Origin: Pseudomonas sp. FeN3W
Lineage (GTDB): Bacteria > Pseudomonadota > Gammaproteobacteria > Pseudomonadales > Pseudomonadaceae
Direction: 5' to 3'
Length of the DNA stretch: 64,000 nt
Assembly: GCA_030263805.2 (NCBI GenBank)
Contig: CP136010.1
Span: forward strand, 3,177,001-3,241,000
Part shown: positions 7,536 through 16,421 of the stretch, one piece after another
How the letters are laid out: each line of letters begins with the position of its first letter
Position numbering within the stretch: position 1 is the stretch's first letter
The notes under the pieces: model-generated
Told to the model about the DNA's origin: nothing
What the model saw: the letters and a program-made list of their open reading frames with translations, nothing else
Database searches by the model: none
Translations under genes and position numbers: made by a program

Positions 7536-9371
7536 TTGAACAGCCGTTTCTTCAAGACATTTCTGCCCATCGTGGGCCTGCTGATGTTGTCCTGGTCGTT
7601 CTGGGCCAGCGACGGCTGGCTCGAGCTGTGCGCGGGACTCGCCCTGTTCCTGTTCGGCATGCAATGCCTCGAGGAAGGGCTGCGCCAGCTGGCCGGCAGC
7701 AAGCTCGAGCAGCTGCTGACGCGCAGTACGGCGACACCGCTCAAGGGCCTGATGTTCGGCATGAGCGGCACCATGCTGCTGCAGTCCAGCACGCTGGTCT
7801 CGTTGCTCACCATCGCCTTCATCAGCACCGGCCTGATCAAGCTTGCCGGCGGCATCGCCATTCTGTTCGGCGCCAATCTCGGCTCCACCACCGGTATCTG
7901 GCTGTTGGCACTGGCCGGGCAGAACGTCAGCCTGAGTCCGCTGGCCTTGCCGCTGCTGGTTTTCGGGGTGCTGGCCAGCTTCACCGGCGACAAGGGCAAG
8001 GCGGCCGGGCGCATCGTACTCGGCATCGCTTTCATCTTTCTCGGCATCGATCAGATCAAGACCGGTTTCTCCAGCTTCGGTGGCATGGACCTGTCGCAGT
8101 ACCACGCCGGCGGTCTGGCCGGGCAGCTGATGTTCGTCGCCATCGGGCTGTTTGCCACGGTGGTGCTGCAGTCAAGCCATGCCACGCTGATGCTGACGCT
8201 GACCGCTTTGGCTACCGGCCAGCTGGATCTCGGCCAGGCGCTGGCGACGGCGATCGGCGCCAATGTCGGCACGAGTGTCACCACCGCTTTCGTCGGCTCG
8301 CTCGGCGGCAACCGCAGCGGTCAGCGCCTGGCGTTGGCCCATGTACTGTTCAATGTGACCACCGCCGTGCTGGCCATCGCGCTGCTGCTGCCGTTGACCT
8401 GGCTGGTGCAGTGGCTGGTCGCGCCGCTGGGCCTGGCTGAAAACCGCCTGATTCAGCTGGCGCTGTTCCATACGCTGTTCAACGGCATGGGTGTGCTGCT
8501 GTTCTGGCCGTGGCAGGCGCAGCTGGCGAACCTGCTGTTGCGTGTGTTGCCGGAGCGAGTCGAGCCGGCGGTGCTGATCACCGAACTGGCACCCGCGCGA
8601 CTGGAGGAGCCGACCCGCGCGCGTTACCTCAACGACCGCGCGCTGGATTCGGCGGATGCCGCGGCCAGCGCCGTGGCCCAGGAGCTGCAGCACCTGGCGC
8701 GCCTGAGCCTGGAGGTGATCTGCCACGCCACCTATCTGCCGGTGGACCAGCTGCGCCAGCAAGGGCGGATCGACGACGCGCTGATAAACGCGAAACCTGA
8801 CGCCCAGGCCCTGGATGCCGAGCGGCTCTATCAGCGGCACATCAAGGGCGTGTATTCGGATCTGCTGACCTTCATGGGGCGCCTGGAACTGCCGCTGGAC
8901 GAAAGCCACCAGGCGTTCTGGCTGAGTTGCCAGGTCGCGGCGCTGCAGCTGGTGGATGCGGTCAAGGACGCCAAGCACCTGCAGAAGAACCTCGGGCATT
9001 ACCTGCGCACCGATGATTCCGCGGCGCGCCAGGCCTATGTCGAGTTGCGTCGGCATCTGTTGGTGTCGTTGCGCGAGATCCGTGCGCTCAATCACTCGGA
9101 ACTGCCGGATGAGCTATGGCGCGAGCGCTTGAACTGGCTGGACGAGCGCGCTGCGAAGTTCGATGCGGAGTTCCGTCGCCGTCTGTTCGAGTCGATCCGC
9201 AACCAGAAGCTGGACGGTTTGCAGAGCAGTTCGCTGATGAACGACCTCGGCTACGCCAGCCGCATCATCCAGAGCCTGCGCAACGCCTTGCTGCTCGGTG
9301 AAGGCCATGAGCTGACGCGGCAGCTGCGTCAGCTGGCGGAGGACGAAGGCCCGGTCATTCTGCAGCTGTAA
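7536..9371 (+). CDS. Na/Pi cotransporter family protein with PhoU-like C-terminus
   Basis: A 611-residue inner-membrane protein of the NptA/YjbB type, which moves phosphate with sodium (family knowledge). Two inverted PNaS repeats are visible: 'GTMLLQSSTLVSLLTIAF' (about residues 80-98) and 'VVLQSSHATLMLTLTAL' (about 208-225), each with the QSS signature, in a membrane part of about 330 residues. The last 250 residues are helical and soluble, as in PhoU-like regulatory tails. The start is TTG 7536 (MNSRFFKTFLP), since no in-frame ATG lies at the right place. Its 3' end overlaps the convergent ggt gene by 17 bp. Confidence 0.88.
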   Translation: MNSRFFKTFLPIVGLLMLSWSFWASDGWLELCAGLALFLFGMQCLEEGLRQLAGSKLEQLLTRSTATPLKGLMFGMSGTMLLQSSTLVSLLTIAFISTGLIKLAGGIAILFGANLGSTTGIWLLALAGQNVSLSPLALPLLVFGVLASFTGDKGKAAGRIVLGIAFIFLGIDQIKTGFSSFGGMDLSQYHAGGLAGQLMFVAIGLFATVVLQSSHATLMLTLTALATGQLDLGQALATAIGANVGTSVTTAFVGSLGGNRSGQRLALAHVLFNVTTAVLAIALLLPLTWLVQWLVAPLGLAENRLIQLALFHTLFNGMGVLLFWPWQAQLANLLLRVLPERVEPAVLITELAPARLEEPTRARYLNDRALDSADAAASAVAQELQHLARLSLEVICHATYLPVDQLRQQGRIDDALINAKPDAQALDAERLYQRHIKGVYSDLLTFMGRLELPLDESHQAFWLSCQVAALQLVDAVKDAKHLQKNLGHYLRTDDSAARQAYVELRRHLLVSLREIRALNHSELPDELWRERLNWLDERAAKFDAEFRRRLFESIRNQKLDGLQSSSLMNDLGYASRIIQSLRNALLLGEGHELTRQLRQLAEDEGPVILQL

Positions 9372-11088
9372 CCGGCTCGCGGCGTGCCGGCACCATCAGT
9401 GCCTGGCCGATGCCGCGTGGGTCGCTCGCCGCCTCGACCGTGCCGCTTGGCTTGTGCCAGTAGAGCACCTGCTGGTTGCCGTAGTCGCGCTCGATCAGCC
9501 TGGGCTGGTGGCCGCGGGCACGTAGCGCGTCCAGCTGCGCCGGGCTGAAGGCATCGGCTTCGTACTGCAGCACATCCGGCAGGTACTGATGGTGGTAGCG
9601 CGGCACTGCCGGCCAGGCCTGCACCGGTTCGCCATCCAGATAAGACAGTGCCGAGAGCAGCACCATGCTGGGGATGCGACTGCCGCCGGGCGTGCCGAAG
9701 GCGGCGAACTCCTCGGCGCTTTCGATGAAGGTCGGACTCATGCTCGACAGCGGCCGCTTGCCGCCGGAGATGGCGTTGGCGCTGCTGCCTTTCAGGCCAT
9801 AGGCATTGCTGCCGTCGATGTCGGCGGCGAAATCGTCCATCTCGTCATTGAGCAGCACGCCGGTGCCGGGCACGGTGAAGGCGGCGCCGAACATCATGTT
9901 CAGCGACAGCGTGGCCGCCACGGCATTGCCTTCGGCATCGATCACCGCGAAGTGGGTGGTGTGTTCGCCCTCGTGCCAGCGCGGCGCTGGCGGCAGTGCG
10001 CTGCTGGGCGTGGCCTGGTTGGGATCGATGGCGCTGGCGAGCTGGTCGAGGTACTGGTCCGACAGTAGATGCGGCAGCGGCGATTCGACGAAATCCGGAT
10101 CGCCCAGCAGCCCGCGGTCGCGATAGGCGCGGCGCAGCGCCTCGATCACCAGATGGCTGCGTTGCAGCGGTTCGGCGTTGCGCCAGGACAGGCGTTCGAG
10201 AATGCCCAGGCTCTGCGCGAGGATCATGCCGCCGGCCGAGGGCGGCGGTGCGCCGATCAGCTCGCGGCCATCGGCAAGGGCGAAGCGCAGCGGCTCGCGC
10301 TCGACGGTGTGGTAGTCGGCCAGATCCTGCACTGTCCAGATGCCGCCGGCGGCGCGCACGCCTTGCACCAGCTTTTCCGCGAGCTCGCCGCGGTAGAAGC
10401 CGTCGTGGCCGTGACTGGCCAGGCGCTCCAGGGTTTGCGCCAGCTCAGGCTGACGCAGCAGATGGCCTTCGGCTGGCAGGTCCCCGTCGTGGAGAAACAG
10501 TCGCGCGCTTTCGGCATCGTCACGCAACGCCGCGAGGCGCCAGCCGGCGCGCTGGCGATAGACGGCATCCACCGTAAAGCCGTCGTGGGCCAGGGCGATG
10601 GCCGGTGCCAAAGTGACTTGCAGTGGCAGGCGACCGCGCTTCCCGGCGAGTTCGACCAACGCCGCCGGTGTGCCGGGGATCGCTGCCGCCAGCGGCCCGT
10701 TCAGCGAGAGTTCGCGCTGGATCTTGCCCTCGCGCAGGTACAGGTCCCGCGTGGCTGTTGCGGGTGCGCGCTCGCGGGCGTCGAGGAAGCTGTGGCGGGG
10801 CGATTCGCCGGCTTCGCGCAGCAGAAAGAAGCCGCCACCACCGAGCCCGGAGCCGTATGGCTCGACCACGGCCAGGGCAGCGCTGACCGCAACGGTGGCA
10901 TCGAAGGCGTTGCCGCCAGCTTCGAGAATGCGCCGGCCGACTTCACTGGCCAGCGGATGGGCCGTGGCGACGGCGCCGTTTGCGAGAGGGTTGCCCTGGG
11001 CCGCGCAGGCCAGCAGCAGGAGGGCGGCGAGACAACCCTGGAGGCCCCTGAGCAGGCTGGTCCTTCGGGTCGGTCGCCGCGAGAGCAT
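9355..11088 (-). CDS. ggt: Gamma-glutamyltranspeptidase
   Basis: A 577-residue periplasmic Ntn-hydrolase that cleaves or transfers the gamma-glutamyl group of glutathione and related peptides. ATG 11088 overlaps the ferredoxin stop (TGATG) and opens a leader with a hydrophobic core and a lipobox-like 'LLLAC', so a lipoprotein is possible. The precursor would autocleave before Thr in 'HTTHFAVIDAEGNAVA', and 'GSGLGGGGFFLL' and 'GGKRPLSSMSPTF' are family blocks. The frame stays open far upstream through the ferredoxin gene, but that part is not homologous-looking and is rejected. Translation is probably coupled to the ferredoxin. Confidence 0.92.
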   Translation of the reverse strand: MLSRRPTRRTSLLRGLQGCLAALLLLACAAQGNPLANGAVATAHPLASEVGRRILEAGGNAFDATVAVSAALAVVEPYGSGLGGGGFFLLREAGESPRHSFLDARERAPATATRDLYLREGKIQRELSLNGPLAAAIPGTPAALVELAGKRGRLPLQVTLAPAIALAHDGFTVDAVYRQRAGWRLAALRDDAESARLFLHDGDLPAEGHLLRQPELAQTLERLASHGHDGFYRGELAEKLVQGVRAAGGIWTVQDLADYHTVEREPLRFALADGRELIGAPPPSAGGMILAQSLGILERLSWRNAEPLQRSHLVIEALRRAYRDRGLLGDPDFVESPLPHLLSDQYLDQLASAIDPNQATPSSALPPAPRWHEGEHTTHFAVIDAEGNAVAATLSLNMMFGAAFTVPGTGVLLNDEMDDFAADIDGSNAYGLKGSSANAISGGKRPLSSMSPTFIESAEEFAAFGTPGGSRIPSMVLLSALSYLDGEPVQAWPAVPRYHHQYLPDVLQYEADAFSPAQLDALRARGHQPRLIERDYGNQQVLYWHKPSGTVEAASDPRGIGQALMVPARREPVTAAE

Positions 11089-11339
11089 CACGCCTTGCCG
11101 GTGATGATCAGGTACTTCTGCATCAGTTCGTCCTTGCTCTCGACGTTGTTCTCGTCGAGCGGAATGCAGTCCACCGGGCAGACCTGCTGGCACTGTGGCT
11201 CGTCGTAGTGGCCGACGCATTCGGTGCAGAGGTTGGGGTCGATGACGTAGATTTCCTCGCCTTGGGAAATGGCGCTGTTCGGGCACTCCGGCTCGCACAC
11301 ATCGCAGTTGATGCAGTCATCGGTGATTTTCAGGGACAT
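11088..11339 (-). CDS. fdx1: YfhL-type 2[4Fe-4S] ferredoxin
   Basis: An 83-residue ferredoxin with two cluster-binding motifs, 'CINCDVCEPECPNSAI' (about residues 9-24) and 'CTECVGHYDEPQCQQVCPV' (about 38-56). The widened spacing in the second motif is the mark of the Allochromatium-type/YfhL ferredoxins. Start ATG 11339 (MSLKITDDCIN) fits the family; a longer open frame upstream is not supported. It lies between coaD and ggt as in P. aeruginosa. It donates electrons at low potential, but its partner enzyme is not evident here. Confidence 0.92.
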   Translation of the reverse strand: MSLKITDDCINCDVCEPECPNSAISQGEEIYVIDPNLCTECVGHYDEPQCQQVCPVDCIPLDENNVESKDELMQKYLIITGKA

Positions 11340-11446
11340 CCAGCGAACTCCTGCCGTGGCTCGAACCACGGCACAGCAATATTACGACCGGGCAATTGTG
11401 CCGCATCGCCGGCCTGCGTGCACTCGGCGCGGCCCGGCGGGCTTCG

Positions 11447-11929
11447 TCAGTTCTGGCCGAAGCGCTCGTGCAACGCGCTCATCACCGCCGGGTGAACGAA
11501 CTTGGATACGTCACCCTTGAGCGAGGCGATTTCCCGCACCAGCGTCGAGGAAATATAGGAGTACTTTTCCGACGGCGTGAGGAACAGGCTTTCCACGTCG
11601 GGCGCCAGCTGGCGGTTCATGTTGGCCAGCTGGAACTCGTATTCGAAGTCCGACACTGCACGCAGCCCGCGCAGCAGGATGTTGGCCTGCTGCTCCTTGA
11701 CGAAGTGCGCCAGCAGCGTGGAAAAACCCATGACCTTCACGTTCGGCAGGTGCTTGGTGACTTCGCGAGCCAGCGCCACACGTTGCTCGAGCGGGAACAG
11801 CGGGTTCTTCTTGGGGTTGGCCGCCACGGCGATGATGACCTCGTCGAACAGGCGCGAAGCGCGTTCCACCAGATCGGCGTGGCCCATGGTGATGGGATCG
11901 AAGGTTCCCGGATACAACACTCGATTCAT
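11447..11929 (-). CDS. coaD: Phosphopantetheine adenylyltransferase
   Basis: A 160-residue cytoplasmic enzyme that transfers AMP from ATP to 4'-phosphopantetheine, the penultimate step of coenzyme A synthesis. The nucleotidyltransferase signature 'YPGTFDPITMGH' (about residues 6-17) and the second signature 'YSYISSTLVREIA' (about 123-135) are intact. Start ATG 11929 (MNRVLYPG) gives the family length; the open frame continues 25 codons upstream without supporting similarity. About 107 bp separate it from the downstream ferredoxin, so a shared transcript is plausible. Confidence 0.96.
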   Translation of the reverse strand: MNRVLYPGTFDPITMGHADLVERASRLFDEVIIAVAANPKKNPLFPLEQRVALAREVTKHLPNVKVMGFSTLLAHFVKEQQANILLRGLRAVSDFEYEFQLANMNRQLAPDVESLFLTPSEKYSYISSTLVREIASLKGDVSKFVHPAVMSALHERFGQN

Positions 11930-12034
11930 CGCGGCGTCCTGACGCATGCGTGGGGGTGTGGATGGTAGCGGCTCGGTGTCGACAGCGTAAAGCCTGAATG
12001 CCATGCCGCGATCTGTCGTGAATGACAGTCAATC

Positions 12035-13630
12035 TCAGGTCTTCTGCAGGCGATCAGCAAGATCCGCGGCGAGCTTGCCGCACAGCGCGTAGATCGACAG
12101 CTGGGGATTGGCGCCGATGCTGGTGGGGAACAGCGAGCCGTCATGTATCGACAGGTTGGCCAGCTGATGGTGCTGTCCCAGGCTGTCCGTCACGGCCCGG
12201 CGTGGGTCATCGCCCATGGCACAACCGCCCATGACGTGGGCGCTGCCAAGACGGGTGCGGTACAGCGCGAGGTCCAGACCCTCGATCAGCTCGCGGGCGG
12301 CGCGGGGTGTGCGCACATAGCGGGCATCGGCATGCAGCGGCAGCACGGCGCGCGCACCAGCGGCGAACTGGATCTCGGCCATGCTGTGGAAGGCGCGGCG
12401 GATACCGTTCCAGGCATAGTCGGTCATGCGGTAGTCGAGCACCGGGCTGCCGTCGCTGCGCAGCTCGACCGTGCCCTCGGCGCTGTCCGGATGAAAGCCG
12501 TCGCGCTGCAGGGCGATCATCGCGTGGGTATGCGGCAACTCGGCCATACGCTGCGCATTCTCCGTGCCGAAGCCGCCAAGCAGCGTGGCGGCGAGGGCCG
12601 GGTGAATGGGCGGTACTTCGAGCTTGTAGCCTGCCGGCCCGGCGGCCCCGTCGCGCCACTGGAAGTGGTCGGAATAGATCGACTGTGGCGCGCCGTTGAA
12701 GGCGTCGATGCGCTCGCCGAATTGCGCTGCGGAGAAGTTGGTCAGGTGCAGGAAGGTGCGTTTGCCGACGCGCTGGTGCGGGTCGGGTGCCTGCGAGCGC
12801 AACAGCAATGCCGGCGTGTTGATGCCGCCGCCGGCGAGAATGTAGTGCCTGGCGACGACGCGGATGCGGCGCCCGTTCGACTCCACGCAGCGTTCGTCCA
12901 TGCCCAGACAGTCCAGACCGACGACCCGCTCGCCGTGCATCAGCAGGCGTTCGGCGCGGGCGAGATAGAGCAGTTCGCCACCCTTGTCCAGCAGCGCCGG
13001 AATGCTGGTGACCAGCATCGATTGCTTGGCGTTGGTTGGGCAGCCCATGCCGCAGTAGCCGAGGTTCCAGCAGCCACGCACGTTGCGCGGGATCACTGCC
13101 CAGTGCTGACCGAGGCTTTCACAGCCGCGCTGCAGTACCGCGTTGTTGGCATTCGGCGGCACGGCCCAGGGCGAGACGCCGAGGCGCTGCTCCATGCGTT
13201 CGAACCAGAGTTGCAGTGCCTCGACCGAAAGTCCGCTGACGCCGTGCTCGCTGGCCCAGTGCTGCAGCGTCTGCGGTGGTGTGCGAAAGCTCGAGGTCCA
13301 GTTCACCAGCGTGGTGCCGCCGACCGCACGACCCTGCAGGATGGTGATGGCGCCATCCTTGCTGGTGCGGCCGATGGCTTCCTGATAGAGCGAGCGGTAG
13401 GCGCGGGCTTCCTGCATGTCGAAGTCGCTGCTGGTACGCAACGGGCCTTCTTCGATGAGCAGCACCTTGTAGCCCGCGGCGCTCAGCACTTCCGCACTGG
13501 TGGCGCCACCTGCGCCGCTGCCGACGATGGCAATGTCGGCTTCCAGGGTCAGATCGCGTTCCAGTCGCGAGCCGTCGTATGTGGTCCAGCCGCGGGCGAG
13601 GCCCGCAGCAAACAGATCGGGAACCGGCAC
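12035..13630 (-). CDS. GMC-family FAD oxidoreductase
   Basis: A 531-residue flavoprotein of the glucose-methanol-choline family, which oxidises alcohols. The FAD-binding Rossmann motif is 'IAIVGSGAGGATSAEVL' (about residues 33-49), and the C-terminal 'SAHVMGGCAMGDDPRRAV' and 'DGSLFPTSIGANPQLSIYAL' carry the family His/Asn region. No leader peptide is present. It is the last gene of a three-gene operon after a coniferyl-type aldehyde dehydrogenase and a small Tat-leader protein, which suggests that an alcohol is oxidised first here and the aldehyde next. The substrate is not known; long-chain or aromatic alcohols are possible. Confidence 0.88.
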   Translation of the reverse strand: MPVPDLFAAGLARGWTTYDGSRLERDLTLEADIAIVGSGAGGATSAEVLSAAGYKVLLIEEGPLRTSSDFDMQEARAYRSLYQEAIGRTSKDGAITILQGRAVGGTTLVNWTSSFRTPPQTLQHWASEHGVSGLSVEALQLWFERMEQRLGVSPWAVPPNANNAVLQRGCESLGQHWAVIPRNVRGCWNLGYCGMGCPTNAKQSMLVTSIPALLDKGGELLYLARAERLLMHGERVVGLDCLGMDERCVESNGRRIRVVARHYILAGGGINTPALLLRSQAPDPHQRVGKRTFLHLTNFSAAQFGERIDAFNGAPQSIYSDHFQWRDGAAGPAGYKLEVPPIHPALAATLLGGFGTENAQRMAELPHTHAMIALQRDGFHPDSAEGTVELRSDGSPVLDYRMTDYAWNGIRRAFHSMAEIQFAAGARAVLPLHADARYVRTPRAARELIEGLDLALYRTRLGSAHVMGGCAMGDDPRRAVTDSLGQHHQLANLSIHDGSLFPTSIGANPQLSIYALCGKLAADLADRLQKT

Positions 13631-13646
13631 GGATGCCTCCTTTCAG

Positions 13647-14189
13647 TCAGACCGTCGGCGGTCCGGGATAGCCGCAGTGCGCCCAGGCGGCGGGGCTGGC
13701 GTACCAGGCCATGAGGATCATCTGCAGCAACGAGGCGTGGCCCTGGCGCAGCAGGGCGAGCGAACTGTTCTGCCAGCGCTGCAGGAACGCTCGTAATTGA
13801 TCGTCGGAGGCTGCAGCCCAGCCGCTCCAGATGCCGGTCAACGGCCCGCGGGTCAGTGGCAGGCTGAGTACGTCGAACAGCTGGCGTACTTGGCTCAACA
13901 ATGCGGGCGACAGGTGGTGCAGGCCTCGGTCCAGGCTGACGAGGGTGGTCTGCACGGCCTGCGGCATGTCGCTGGGTGCCGCCGAGCCTTCCAGCAGCAA
14001 CGGCGTTACTCGGCGCAGCATTGGCAGATCGCTGTCACGCAGCACGAAGAAGCCGCTCGCCGGACCGTCTGCCGCGGTGCTGAGGCTCCGGCTGAGCAGC
14101 CCGCCACCGGCCAGGAGGGCGCCGCCGAGCAGTCCGACCTTGAGCAGGCCGCGGCGATTGAGGGAAGGCTCGTGCATCGACTCAGCCAC
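13647..14189 (-). CDS. Twin-arginine-exported small subunit of GMC dehydrogenase (putative)
   Basis: A 180-residue protein with a twin-arginine leader, 'LNRRGLLKVGLLGGALLAGG' (about residues 10-29), followed by an alpha-helical domain. Size, leader and position next to a GMC oxidoreductase recall the gluconate-2-dehydrogenase subunit-3 type proteins, which help export or hold the flavoprotein (inference). The start may be MAESMHEPS (14189) or the Met four codons later. The gene is 3 bp from the aldehyde dehydrogenase stop and 16 bp from the GMC start, so the three are surely one operon. No cofactor motif was recognised. Confidence 0.75.
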   Translation of the reverse strand: MAESMHEPSLNRRGLLKVGLLGGALLAGGGLLSRSLSTAADGPASGFFVLRDSDLPMLRRVTPLLLEGSAAPSDMPQAVQTTLVSLDRGLHHLSPALLSQVRQLFDVLSLPLTRGPLTGIWSGWAAASDDQLRAFLQRWQNSSLALLRQGHASLLQMILMAWYASPAAWAHCGYPGPPTV

Positions 14190-14192
14190 GCA

Positions 14193-15605
14193 TCAGCGGA
14201 TAAACAGCGTATAGATCAGCTTCTGCCACCACTTACCGTAGGGCGGGTAGATCAGCCGGGCGGCATTGAGGCGCTGCTTGATGAATACACCCTTGGCCTT
14301 GCTGAAGGTGAGGAAGCCCTCGTGGCCGTGGTAGTGCCCCATGCCGGAGGGGCCGATGCCGCCGAAGGGGAGGTCGTCCTGGGCGACGTGCAACAGGCTG
14401 TCGTTCAGGCACACGCCACCGGAGTGGGTGGTTTGCAGCACGCGCTGCTGCTCGCCGCGGTCGTAGCCGAAGTAGTACAGCGCCAGCGGCCGTGGGCGCG
14501 CGTTGATGTAGGCCAGCGCTTCGTCCAGATCGGCGTAGGGCACGACCGGCAACAGCGGGCCGAAGATTTCTTCCTGCATCACGCGCATGTCGTCGGTCGT
14601 GTTCAGCAGCAGGCAGTGCGGCATACGCCGCTGCTGCGCTTCGGCAAACAGCGGCACGACATGTGCGTCCTTGGTCCGCGCGTCGTCGAGGTAGTCCTGC
14701 AGTCGTGCCAGCTGACGCGCATTGATGATCGAGGTGTAATCAGGGTTGTCCGCAAGGCTCGGATACAGACGCTGTACCGCCTCACGGTAGGCACCGACGA
14801 AGTCCTCGACACGCTCGCGCGGCACCAGCACATAGTCCGGCGCGACGCAGGTCTGCCCGGCGTTCATGCACTTGCCGAAGGCGATGCGCTCGGCGGCATC
14901 GCCCAGGGGGACGCTGGCCGAAACGATCGCCGGCGACTTGCCGCCGAGTTCCAGCGTCACCGGCGTCAGGTTCTCCGCCGCGGCGCGCATCACTTCGCGG
15001 CCAATAAGCGTCGAGCCGGTGAACAGCAGGTGATCGAACGGCAGCCGGGCGAAAGCCTGACCGACCTCAACATCGCCGAGCACCACCGCTACCTGATCTT
15101 CAGGGAATATCTGCGCCAGCAGCTGCTTGAGTAGCTGACCGGTGGCAGGCGTGGATTCGCTCATCTTCAGCATCACGCGATTGCCGGCGGCGAGCGCGCC
15201 GATCAGCGGCCCGATGGCCAGATAGAGTGGGTAGTTCCACGGCACGATGATGCCGACCACGCCCAGCGGCTGGTAGATCACCCGTGCGCTGGCCGGTTGG
15301 AAGGCCAGGCCGACATGCCGGCGCGAGGGTTTCATCCAGCGCCGCAAATGACGGCTGGCGTACCGGATACCGTGCAGGCTGGGCATGATTTCCGCCAGCA
15401 GGGTCTCGTCGGCCGAACGATGCCCGAAATCCGCGGCGATCGCCGCGATCAGCGCCGGTTGATGACTGACCAGCACATCGCGCAGGGCGTCCAGCCAACG
15501 CAGGCGATCCCCTTTCGAAGGCATCGGTGTGGCGGTGAAAGCCGAGCGCTGGCGGGCGAACAGGACCTCCAGGGCGATCAGCGCTTGCGGGATTTCGACT
15601 GACAT
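14193..15605 (-). CDS. Coniferyl-type aldehyde dehydrogenase
   Basis: A 470-residue NAD(P)-dependent aldehyde dehydrogenase. The catalytic glutamate is in 'VTLELGGKSPAIV' (about residues 217-229) and the nucleophile cysteine in 'GKCMNAGQTCVAPDYV' (about 246-261). The C-terminal 'LPFGGIGPSGMGHYHGHEGF' and a hydrophobic tail ending 'WWQKLIYTLFIR' resemble the CalB / fatty-aldehyde branch, which acts on coniferyl aldehyde or long-chain aldehydes and may sit on the membrane. It is the first gene of the operon and lies 129 bp from the divergent TetR gene, with a palindrome between them. Confidence 0.88.
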   Translation of the reverse strand: MSVEIPQALIALEVLFARQRSAFTATPMPSKGDRLRWLDALRDVLVSHQPALIAAIAADFGHRSADETLLAEIMPSLHGIRYASRHLRRWMKPSRRHVGLAFQPASARVIYQPLGVVGIIVPWNYPLYLAIGPLIGALAAGNRVMLKMSESTPATGQLLKQLLAQIFPEDQVAVVLGDVEVGQAFARLPFDHLLFTGSTLIGREVMRAAAENLTPVTLELGGKSPAIVSASVPLGDAAERIAFGKCMNAGQTCVAPDYVLVPRERVEDFVGAYREAVQRLYPSLADNPDYTSIINARQLARLQDYLDDARTKDAHVVPLFAEAQQRRMPHCLLLNTTDDMRVMQEEIFGPLLPVVPYADLDEALAYINARPRPLALYYFGYDRGEQQRVLQTTHSGGVCLNDSLLHVAQDDLPFGGIGPSGMGHYHGHEGFLTFSKAKGVFIKQRLNAARLIYPPYGKWWQKLIYTLFIR

Positions 15606-15637
15606 ACGGGCTCCTGATGCGATGTGCTGGAGAGTTT

Positions 15638-15655
15638 TTAGAGTAATTGCTCTAA
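15638..15655. promoter_or_regulatory. Palindromic operator for the TetR regulator (predicted)
   Basis: TTAGAGTAATTGCTCTAA is an 18-bp inverted repeat with 16 of 18 positions symmetric (half-site TTAGAG). It lies in the 128-bp spacer between the aldehyde dehydrogenase operon (starts at 15605) and the TetR gene (starts at 15734). Position, size and symmetry are those of TetR-family operators. It could repress both directions. Confidence 0.75.
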
Positions 15656-15733
15656 TCTGTCAATGAAACGTGCCTGCCCGCCTGCCGGCGTGTACCGTTG
15701 CCCCTTCGCTTCAGCGCCGAGACCCAATCACCC

Positions 15734-16408
15734 ATGGCCCCCCGAGCAAAGACCCGCGACCGTATCCTCGAAACCAGCCTGGCGCTGTTCAACGCCCAGG
15801 GCGAGCGCAACGTCACGACCAACCACATCGCCGCCCATCTGGGCATTTCGCCGGGCAATCTGTACTACCACTTCCCCAACAAGCAGGCGATCGTCGCGGA
15901 GCTCTTCGGGCAGTATGAATCGTGTGTCGATCAGTTCCTGCGCCTGCCGCCGGAGCGGGAAATGCAGGTACAGGACAAGGCGCTTTACCTTGAGGCGCTG
16001 CTGGGCGCGATGTGGGATTACCGCTTTCTGCACCGTGATCTGGAAGGTCTGCTGGATGCCAATCCGCAGCTCGCCCAGCGCTACCAGGCCTTCGCCGGTC
16101 GTTGCCTGCGGCATGCCCGGGCGATCTATCAGGGTTTCGTCGATGCCGGCATTCTGCTGATGGATCCGCTTCAGGCCGAGGCCTTGGCGTTGAATGCCTG
16201 GATCGTGCTCACCTCCTGGGTGCGTTTCCTCGGCACGGTTGGCGCAGGAACCGAAAACCTAGATCAACTGCAGCTGCGCCGGGGCATCTATCAGGTGCTG
16301 GCACTGGAAAGCGGCTTCGTTGCGCCGGGTGCCCGCGAAGCCGTGGCGGCGCTGCAGCAGCAATACTTCGTCGAGCTGGACCCCCTGCCGGACGCGCCCG
16401 GCGTCTAG
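15734..16408 (+). CDS. TetR-family transcriptional regulator
   Basis: A 224-residue repressor. The N-terminal helix-turn-helix is seen as 'RDRILETSLALFNAQGERNV' then 'TTNHIAAHLGISPGNLYYHF' with 'PNKQAIVAELF' (about residues 6-60). The rest is a helical ligand-binding domain. ATG 15734 (MAPRAKTRD) is preferred to a TTG further upstream. It faces the aldehyde dehydrogenase / GMC operon and probably controls it through the 15638-15655 palindrome, with the aldehyde, alcohol or a fatty acyl derivative as inducer (inference). The 3' end is 13 bp from the convergent YheT-type gene. Confidence 0.9.
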   Translation: MAPRAKTRDRILETSLALFNAQGERNVTTNHIAAHLGISPGNLYYHFPNKQAIVAELFGQYESCVDQFLRLPPEREMQVQDKALYLEALLGAMWDYRFLHRDLEGLLDANPQLAQRYQAFAGRCLRHARAIYQGFVDAGILLMDPLQAEALALNAWIVLTSWVRFLGTVGAGTENLDQLQLRRGIYQVLALESGFVAPGAREAVAALQQQYFVELDPLPDAPGV

Positions 16409-16421
16409 AGCAGGCGAGAGC

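Noticed and set aside
11340..11446. Terminator between coaD and the ferredoxin
   Set aside because: Only short GC-rich partial complementarity, without a T-run on the minus strand.
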